Origin: a virus
Reading direction: 5' to 3' (one strand)
Virus record (IMG/VR): IMGVR_UViG_3300037475_000235
Span: 1 to 24,168 of that record
Length of the DNA stretch: 24,168 nt
The notes below the pieces were generated by a model. The model did no database searches, was not told the DNA's origin, and saw only the letters and a list, made by a program, of their open reading frames with translations. This document shows, in pieces, positions 18,701-24,168 of the stretch. How positions within the stretch are numbered: position 1 is the first letter of the stretch; each line of letters starts with the position of its first letter. The position numbers and the translations under genes were made by a program.

Positions 18701-19865
18701 TGTTACAAATAATAAACTTGTTTTTTCAACCACAACATCTAGTCATGTTAATGATGGCGTCTTTGTTATGTATTTTAATTATAACAATCTAAGAAAAGCA
18801 CCGACTCGTATTACAGGTAACATTGTAGATCAAGTTAATAATACAGGAGTCGTAACTGTAAGTGGCACTTCCATATTTGTTGCTAAAGACATTATATTTA
18901 CCGCCACTAATACTGGTCTTAAATTAAACTTATCTGAAGCATTGAGAAAAGCCTTAAATATAAGTTCTACTGTTGCACTTTCCAACAATTATAAAATTGG
19001 TAAAGTCATTAAAGTAGAGAAGGTTGTTACAGCTAGCTCCTCTGATGATACTGTTTTAAGTGTTTTGGCTACTTACGATGTTAAAAATACAACAATTCAA
19101 AATAATTTATATTATGCTGATGAAATGTTAGGAGATCTAACATTACAAAATTTGGATTTCATCTTGCCTTCAACGCAAAATAATACTTTAGATGTTGAAA
19201 CTCATAATTTACCTAAGTTGGGTGATAAAATTAGAATAACTTTCTACTATACTGTTGATAATGATTTTGAAAACTTATCATATACTAGAAATGGAACGTT
19301 ATATACTAATAAGAAGTTTGCTTTAATAAATAAAATATATGTATCAAGCGGATTTAAGTCATCTCAATCCACTAAATTTACGGCAACTTCTTTTACACAA
19401 CCAAGTTTAGGTGCCCGCTACAAAGTATTTTATGATTACTTGGCACCAAAACAAAATGAAAGAATTGTAGTTAAATATAACTATAATAAATTAATTGGCG
19501 ACGTTACTTTTAACATAGAAGACACTAGACCAATTAATGCTGACGTTTTAGCAAGAGAAGCAAAATTAATACAACTTGATCTTACAATGAATGTTGTAAT
19601 TGACGCTGACTATAAGAGTTCAACAACTACTGTGCTACAAAACTTAAGAGATAAATTAACAACAGCATTAACTACTACAACTTTAGGAAGTGTAGTTGAT
19701 TCTGTAACATTAATCAACATTGCCCAAGCTGTTACGGGTATTGCTAGAGCAAGAATATTATATTTTAACAAGGTCGGCGGCATAGGACAAGTACTCAAAA
19801 TTCAAGCACAAAAAGATGAATATTTTGCTCCAAATACTATAATAATTAATACTGAGACAAGATAA
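15768..19865 (+). CDS. Baseplate wedge protein, J / gp6-like, with large insertion
   Basis: 1365 aa; P2 gpJ is about 300 aa and T4 gp6 about 660. The N-terminus (DTKPGTIARDLFVDGPSSQ at 26-44) and residues about 190-245 (NPFKGGNDQENDSTFRTRVL, then a Gly-rich turn and GVSDAQVIEPGD) match the N-terminal and core parts of Baseplate_J. The C-terminus, about 1250-1340 (RPINADVLAREAKLIQLDL, LQNLRDKLTTAL, TLINIAQAVTGIARARI), matches the C-terminal part. About 800 residues of Thr/Ser/Asn-rich beta-strand modules lie between them. In contractile tails this protein dimerises to form the continuous wedge ring that opens when the sheath contracts. It follows the gp25-like gene by 15 bases with an AGG-type site and precedes the next gene by one base. 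Confidence 0.87.
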   Translation: MVTIRSVNEIILSLIDFYRVAQPDLDTKPGTIARDLFVDGPSSQLSLLYDELSSVSSQQSMRLVIGTDLDKLAKNFGVIRKQATPSTGIALLTFSAINSTININKGDVVVASNGFSFTISNGISVSSSSTNFYRSVASKFRDQLDFAGISDEYAVEVTVSASTAGSAGNIGSYSLSRTNIPGVSNITNINPFKGGNDQENDSTFRTRVLSSFSGSSVGTSLGYLNVALGTTGVSDAQVIEPGDVLMIRDGTVVSVAADGARTIISEGSGGKVDVVVLGSNLVENTDSFIYRDKSNNNDPSSSKNDVVLGQIAADAGKTINRKRIDDIKNGVLPAQPVDTLLQITGSVSGANFAEKSIDSYGRVSGNFELLKDTGVYGGSPFGFDTFHWVSDRVSDFSEDKIKGQFNGQDAVTFTDVLGISNVQQNLAITNENSLVTSDRSIIQLLHTPVINVTRVFNVNTGERYIITNQNLDQTGTFNTTGRIQISGNTLPSASDVLQVDYSWIVNYDQYSDFDGLVGTSNPRSVTDSIDWGYASMVRDERIVFDLSVGNNFFQGTATQPIASVLSAKKFLELDGTVVQVTSGTFVNRLSVVVDKLPTLTASVESVTLKNTNVELYDTAQGNSVVSTSTEVVGIEVLYVTTIILASDTVAAVGDRVTVILNSTDTYSSDVVSGSSNGNQITIPSSLIDTTATSITLRVTYVSAVSDLISTSTTSLPASRNGNGFNLLDNNGFSNFSQVNMARREHQTVQKNLSNQYYVEINLPIADFTLDVDQVIAVVRLSDNLELWNSSNTGSIANGSSGNYQIILNGLNTPAIGDRALIVYYATDSRKFQPFSYSNNLIKSKINVLQTNTSSTFKVNLNEFTNQGSGLTFTVIEPNSDIVLYSVIDGYLTNTVAGVATVSSPTVNFSATTDMLYKKVRITGATVPNNNGTYDITDFNQLTNKITITNVLSNITADQISIIRILDGQELWNYSGTIDVTNNKLVFSTTTSSHVNDGVFVMYFNYNNLRKAPTRITGNIVDQVNNTGVVTVSGTSIFVAKDIIFTATNTGLKLNLSEALRKALNISSTVALSNNYKIGKVIKVEKVVTASSSDDTVLSVLATYDVKNTTIQNNLYYADEMLGDLTLQNLDFILPSTQNNTLDVETHNLPKLGDKIRITFYYTVDNDFENLSYTRNGTLYTNKKFALINKIYVSSGFKSSQSTKFTATSFTQPSLGARYKVFYDYLAPKQNERIVVKYNYNKLIGDVTFNIEDTRPINADVLAREAKLIQLDLTMNVVIDADYKSSTTTVLQNLRDKLTTALTTTTLGSVVDSVTLINIAQAVTGIARARILYFNKVGGIGQVLKIQAQKDEYFAPNTIIINTETR
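17050..19500 (+). other. Beta-module insertion inside the J-like protein
   Basis: Between the J-type halves, residues about 430-1240 consist of strand-rich segments with two copies of a recognisable module: RLSDNLELWNSS at 779-790 and RILDGQELWNYSG at 963-975. Each is followed after 25-40 residues by an alternating hydrophobic strand (DRALIVYYATD, DGVFVMYFNYN). Another module, HTPVINVTRVFNVNTGERY, lies at 446-464. Boundaries are approximate. The insertion probably projects from the wedge ring as decoration or fibre-docking domains. Confidence 0.55.
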
Positions 19866-19866
19866 T

Positions 19867-22800
19867 ATGGGTAACATCAGAATACAAAATGTAGAGGTAA
19901 TAGATAGTTCTAATATTAATATTACTTTTACAGCAGAACTAACTAAAAATTTAGTAAATGGAAACGTTTTAATTTTAGCAGATACAGCTAATGTTCCAGA
20001 CGCTGAAGTATTAGGGATTAAAATTAAAGGCAATGTTTTAAGTGTAAATTGCTTACCTTTAAGTCCATTAGCTTCATATTTTTTACAATTTCAATCTGTT
20101 AGTTTACATCCATTTATTTCTATTCATGGTGAAGATAGATTATCTGAAGATGGTATCACGAATAAATATTTAATTACTGGTCCTTTATCATCAGATAATC
20201 CTATTCAAAATTATTTTGGCGCCTTCTTTAAAGATAATATCTATAATATAGATGATGATACTACTTTGGTAGGAAAATATGTACAATCTTTATCAGTAAT
20301 ATTATCAAGAGCACTATATGATATTAGACAGGTTAAGAATGAAAATTATTTATCTTTTGATATTGTAGATGAAAAGAAAGTTAGAGGCTCTGGAGCTTTT
20401 GATAGATTAGGTGAAGAAGGTGCTTATGAAATGGTTAGAGTTGGTAGAGCACCAAGTCAGACTAAAGCCATAGGAACATTTATTTCTGATGAATTCCCCT
20501 CTTTTCCAATAACATTACAAAGAAATGTAGTAAGTGAAAATGCTACTCCAGATTCAACCAATGAAGATGGAATATTTAATATTAATACGCTAACATTGAA
20601 TCTTAGTTCTTATCCTGTAACTAAAGTAACTAGCATTGTGTTTCTATTAAATACACCTGAGCCTATTTTTACATATGATATTTCTTCTCTTGGATATCAA
20701 ATAAAAAGCTCAAGATATGATCAAGATTATGCTTTTAGTTATGCTACACTTGAAGATAATCAAGTTAAATTAAATGATAAAATTTTAGAAAACCCGTTAT
20801 TTGTTTTAGATAGTATAATTAGGGTTGAAGTAATTTATGAGCATAAAAATTTGGGTATTGTTGTAGATTCATCTGCAGTTAAAATTACAACTATCTTAGA
20901 TTCTGTTAGAGAAGAATTGCCACCAATTATCAATGTATTTAATTTAGAGCACGCTCCTATTGTTGATACAAATGGAGATATTCCTACATTAGATGGAGTT
21001 ACATTTATTGATCCAAATACTAATATTGTAGGGGCTGATCATCCTGCATTTACACAAGAAATTCCATTTAGATTAAATGCGTTACCTACTTTAATTGGAC
21101 AATATTCTATTGATTATGCAAATGGTACCGTGTATGTTTATGGTAGTGATTTAAATAATACTGGTACTGGACCATATCCTCCATTAGCAACATATAATTA
21201 TTTATATACTTATAAGCATGATCAAGATTATACTTATGATTCTAGTTTATTAGATATAGTTGCCTTACCACTCGGTAATTTATTAGGAGAGAATGGTACA
21301 GTAACATTTAATTACGAAGAAGTATTAGTTCCAGGAGTTGACTACAAAGCTGCTCTTCATCAAGAAAATCTAGAAGAAAGAGTTCAAAACAGATTAGTCG
21401 CATTAAATGCACTTAGAGTAGTAAATTCGCCCATTACAAATGTATTTAGAATATTTAATGAAACATCAGGTGAAATTTATACTCTTAATAGATGGAATGA
21501 TGATAAAATTTATTTTAGATATAATAACCCTCCAAGAGTAATCTCTCAGACTGGTGAAAGAGTAACATTTACAACTCAATCTAACGAGCTATTATTTGCC
21601 AACACTACTCTTACTAATGCTGGATCTTTAAGAGTATTTAAAATTTATTTGGATAATAATACTATTGCTTCTTCAACTGAAGATAGCTTAGCAACATCAT
21701 TTAATACTAGCGCAGTATTTACAAACGGAAATGTATTTGTTGTAGAAAGATGGTTTAATAGCGAATTTACTGAACAAGAAAACATTGATAGATTAGCCGA
21801 TATAGGAGATTATATTGTTGATTATACTAATGGTATAGTTTACGTAGCAGTTTCTAATACGCAAGATTTTAATATTGGTACAATAACATATAAAACCAAT
21901 TCTATATCTCCAATATTTCCTCACGTTATTAGTGTGGAAGATATTTACTATCGTTTAAGCTCTCTTGTTCCTAAAAGCACCAGCTTTGCTTATACTTTAT
22001 TTGGTGATGCAAGTATTATTCCAGAAGAACTAGAGCCTGCAGCTGAATTATTTTTGAATGACAATTCCGTTGCTCCATATCAAGTTTATAATAATATGGT
22101 TGGCGTTTTTTCAGATACTAGCTTTGTTCCGGGTGTAACCAATCAAGTTAAGTTTGTTAGAGGACTATATGAACATCAAGACTTACTTGATAACTCTAAT
22201 CCATTAAATTTTGCCAATTACTCTACATCTAATGGATATAATATTACTGTAGGAGCTATTAGTAATCAAATATTTGATAATGTAAAATTTGATGGCTATA
22301 ATTACTATGTAATAGTTAATGAAAATATACCTTATCTTTCACCAAATATTACATATAGTTTTAGTGTGATTAGATCTTCTGATGGACAAGATTTATGGGA
22401 TAATTCTGGGGTGGTTGAAGCAGGAACCACATTAAAATTAATTTTGTCTGGAATAAATTCGCCTTCTCTTGGAGAGTTAGTTGCAATTAACTATTCATTT
22501 ACTATTAATAGTTTATCAAGAGTTGTAGTTGATTATAATAAGGGAGATTTATTTGCTGACTACACTTATGTTGCAGATGAAATTATTGTAAGTTATGAAT
22601 ATGGTGATAATGTTATTGATTTTCGTACAAGCAAAGCTATATCAGAAGATACAGAATACTATGTTAGTTATAAGGCTGGAGCATTAAGAGATGCTTTATT
22701 AAAAAACTTCGGCACACTGGTTAATATTCCAGAGCTTTCTAATTTTGATATTGATTTTGACAGAGAAAGATATCGTGATTCTTTGATGGCAGCTTTATCT

Positions 22801-24168
22801 TCTTTTATTCAAGGACCCACTTTAAATGCAATAAAAAATATTGGAAAAATAATTTCTCACATTGAGCCAGAAGTAATTGAATCTATTTTTGAGGGCTGGT
22901 CATTAGGTAGCAGCTTATTGTATCCACAAGAAATTGCTACTGAAGGAACATTTGAATTGATTCCTGCTAAATTTGGCAATGGAGTATTAATCAACAGTGA
23001 AGATCAGTCAATTAGTCTTCCTACAAATTCTAATATAAGATTAGAAGAGGGTACATTTGAAACTTGGGTAGTTCCACAATGGAATGGCTTAGATAATGAT
23101 GCAGAATTAACATTTACTATTACTAAGGATGGTTATGAGATAGATCCTTCAGAAGTATTTATTGGTCCTGCAGGATATCACCCAGAACTTAGTTCTGGTA
23201 AATTTAATTTATCTAAAGATAGTAGTGTAGATGGATATCCTAACTTAAATAAAGATGGAATTTTCATTTATTATGATGAGGATTCTACAGGCGACTTTAA
23301 AAGATGGTATGTCAAATTAATTGATGGATATGTTGCAAACAATATATCTAGTTACAAATTAAAAATAGAGTCTAACGGATCATTTTATGATACTAAAACT
23401 TTAGTTTTACCAAAACAAAGTAATGTTGTATTATTTAGCGGTATTAGTACAATTAATTTGAGCTTTAATGGCGGCGGCAAAGTAGATGATGGTATAACTT
23501 TTATTTCAGATGTAGATCATTATATTTTAGATTTTGGTGAAGAAAAAACTAGAAGTCGTTTATCTATATTTAAAGACATAAGTGGATATTTAAATTTTAG
23601 AGTATACGACAAAGATAAAGTTTCTTATTTTATAAGCACAGATGTGTCTAATTGGGTTATAGGTCAACAACATCATGTTGCAGCATCTTGGAAATTAAAT
23701 ACAAGAAACGACAGAGATGAAATGCATTTGTTTGTAGATGGATTAGAGGTTCCAAATATAATTAAATATGGTCAAAAATTAAGACCATATCTGCATGAAA
23801 AATTTAGAACAGTTGATCCTGAAGAAATTGTTGGCTTAGTTAATAAAGATATTATTTCTTCAGTAGATTTAAATACAATTGCTGGCAGCAACATAGTTAC
23901 ATCTAGTTTAAATTTTAGCTCTTACAATATTTCTGTAGGAGATACAATTTTTATTGATGAAACGGGATTTAATACTGTTGGATATACTATTAACATTATA
24001 TCTGGACAGCAACTGACTTTAAATTCAGTGATGCCTGCATCATTAACTGACGGAAGATTCTCAATTAATAGAACGGAGTATATAATTACTTCTGAAATTG
24101 ATATTGTTCCTAACATTGCCATTTCCACCATACATTTGTATGAAAAAGACTCTGATTTGTCAGGCACT
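19867..24168 (+). CDS. Wedge / fibre protein with LamG-like domain, gp7 / gpI position (3' partial)
   Basis: Open from the ATG at 19867 to the window edge: 1434 codons without a stop, starting one base after the J-like gene. Residues 1-110 (VEVIDSSNINITFTAELTKN) resemble an SbsA/Ig-like domain. Beta-rich modules follow, with DYANGTVYV at 416, DYTNGIVYV at 652 and DYNKGDLF at 889, about 236 residues apart. Residues about 942-1015 (DFDRERYRDSLMAALSSFIQ, GPTLNAIKNIG, EVIESIFEGW) recall the GT-containing helical region of P2 tail protein I and gp7-type wedge proteins, which follow J/gp6 in gene order. Residues about 1033-1298 look like a LamG/concanavalin-A-like lectin. It probably forms the outer baseplate wedge and may bind host glycans. 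The start is supported by position; only a weak GAG lies upstream. Confidence 0.82.
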   Translation, partial: MGNIRIQNVEVIDSSNINITFTAELTKNLVNGNVLILADTANVPDAEVLGIKIKGNVLSVNCLPLSPLASYFLQFQSVSLHPFISIHGEDRLSEDGITNKYLITGPLSSDNPIQNYFGAFFKDNIYNIDDDTTLVGKYVQSLSVILSRALYDIRQVKNENYLSFDIVDEKKVRGSGAFDRLGEEGAYEMVRVGRAPSQTKAIGTFISDEFPSFPITLQRNVVSENATPDSTNEDGIFNINTLTLNLSSYPVTKVTSIVFLLNTPEPIFTYDISSLGYQIKSSRYDQDYAFSYATLEDNQVKLNDKILENPLFVLDSIIRVEVIYEHKNLGIVVDSSAVKITTILDSVREELPPIINVFNLEHAPIVDTNGDIPTLDGVTFIDPNTNIVGADHPAFTQEIPFRLNALPTLIGQYSIDYANGTVYVYGSDLNNTGTGPYPPLATYNYLYTYKHDQDYTYDSSLLDIVALPLGNLLGENGTVTFNYEEVLVPGVDYKAALHQENLEERVQNRLVALNALRVVNSPITNVFRIFNETSGEIYTLNRWNDDKIYFRYNNPPRVISQTGERVTFTTQSNELLFANTTLTNAGSLRVFKIYLDNNTIASSTEDSLATSFNTSAVFTNGNVFVVERWFNSEFTEQENIDRLADIGDYIVDYTNGIVYVAVSNTQDFNIGTITYKTNSISPIFPHVISVEDIYYRLSSLVPKSTSFAYTLFGDASIIPEELEPAAELFLNDNSVAPYQVYNNMVGVFSDTSFVPGVTNQVKFVRGLYEHQDLLDNSNPLNFANYSTSNGYNITVGAISNQIFDNVKFDGYNYYVIVNENIPYLSPNITYSFSVIRSSDGQDLWDNSGVVEAGTTLKLILSGINSPSLGELVAINYSFTINSLSRVVVDYNKGDLFADYTYVADEIIVSYEYGDNVIDFRTSKAISEDTEYYVSYKAGALRDALLKNFGTLVNIPELSNFDIDFDRERYRDSLMAALSSFIQGPTLNAIKNIGKIISHIEPEVIESIFEGWSLGSSLLYPQEIATEGTFELIPAKFGNGVLINSEDQSISLPTNSNIRLEEGTFETWVVPQWNGLDNDAELTFTITKDGYEIDPSEVFIGPAGYHPELSSGKFNLSKDSSVDGYPNLNKDGIFIYYDEDSTGDFKRWYVKLIDGYVANNISSYKLKIESNGSFYDTKTLVLPKQSNVVLFSGISTINLSFNGGGKVDDGITFISDVDHYILDFGEEKTRSRLSIFKDISGYLNFRVYDKDKVSYFISTDVSNWVIGQQHHVAASWKLNTRNDRDEMHLFVDGLEVPNIIKYGQKLRPYLHEKFRTVDPEEIVGLVNKDIISSVDLNTIAGSNIVTSSLNFSSYNISVGDTIFIDETGFNTVGYTINIISGQQLTLNSVMPASLTDGRFSINRTEYIITSEIDIVPNIAISTIHLYEKDSDLSGT
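22966..23762 (+). other. LamG / concanavalin A-like domain region
   Basis: The first part has FGNGVLI, then EEGTFETWVVPQWNG, the usual start of this fold (compact strand, then a Glu-x-Trp strand). The last part has WVIGQQHHVAASWKLN followed by EMHLFVDGLEV, the typical 'Trp-x-x-Gly-x-x-His-His-Val-Ala' and 'Val-Asp-Gly' strands. About 120 residues between the two halves (near 1079-1198) do not look like the family, so the domain seems split by an insertion. Such domains often bind glycans or mediate protein contacts. Confidence 0.62.

Noticed and set aside
19758-20033. A 91-codon frame on the minus strand across the J-like/next-gene boundary
   Set aside because: Both strands cannot easily be coding here. 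The + strand frames on either side are long and supported by family features, and all other genes are +. The minus-strand product looks like compositional translation.
1-24168. Alternative genetic code (stop codon reassignment), because every complete gene ends in TAA
   Set aside because: Long genes translate correctly with the standard code and contain no in-frame TAG or TGA at which reassignment would show. Exclusive TAA is expected in AT-rich genomes with this few genes, though only 11 stops were available.
19866-24168. A long stretch without a gene after the J-like gene
   Set aside because: The + strand frame starting at 19867 has no stop up to the last base, so this is one 3'-truncated gene and not empty or non-coding sequence.

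Overview
This window reads as the tail and baseplate part of a large, AT-rich tailed bacteriophage with a contractile tail. It could also be a prophage or an uncultured phage contig. Every supported gene lies on the + strand. Genes are packed almost end to end (gaps of -1 to 57 bases), every complete gene ends in TAA, and arginine is mostly AGA. Several starts carry AAGGA or AGGAG ribosome binding sites, so the host is a bacterium using ordinary Shine-Dalgarno initiation. Nothing here identifies the host. No tRNA, rRNA, CRISPR array, insertion sequence or host gene was seen.

Layout. (a) 2-966: a tail assembly chaperone gene, 5'-truncated by the window edge, followed by an extension readable only in the -1 frame. 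A slippery T TTA AAA AAA tract sits exactly where the two frames overlap, the usual arrangement just upstream of a tape measure gene. (b) 970-3138: probable tape measure protein (722 aa). (c) 3151-4038: a 295-aa tube- or hub-like protein. (d) 4041-8975: a 1644-aa baseplate hub protein of the T4 gp27/P2 gpD type. (e) 8975-10984: a 669-aa central spike protein (OB fold plus C-terminal beta-helix) without a lysozyme domain. (f) 10996-15263: three genes not recognised from standard phages, encoding a 118-aa helical protein, a 734-aa protein with a very hydrophobic membrane-like N-terminal third, and a 552-aa protein whose start overlaps the stop of the previous gene. (g) 15321-15752: a gp25/gpW sheath-initiator-type wedge protein. 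(h) 15768-19865: a 1365-aa baseplate J/gp6-like wedge protein with a large beta-rich insertion. (i) 19867-24168: a gene still open at the window end (at least 1434 codons), a gp7/gpI-position wedge or fibre protein carrying a LamG-like lectin domain.

How it fits together: the chaperones keep the tape measure soluble while tube subunits polymerise around it. The tube/hub protein, hub and spike form the axis of the baseplate. The gp25-like protein, the J-like protein and the last protein form the wedges that start the sheath and hold peripheral adhesins. The hydrophobic 734-aa protein and its overlapping partner lie between the spike and wedge genes. They are the best candidates for something not described in model phages, perhaps a membrane-interacting part of the injection machinery. 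The J-like protein and the next protein appear to share homologous beta-modules, suggesting module exchange between neighbouring baseplate genes.
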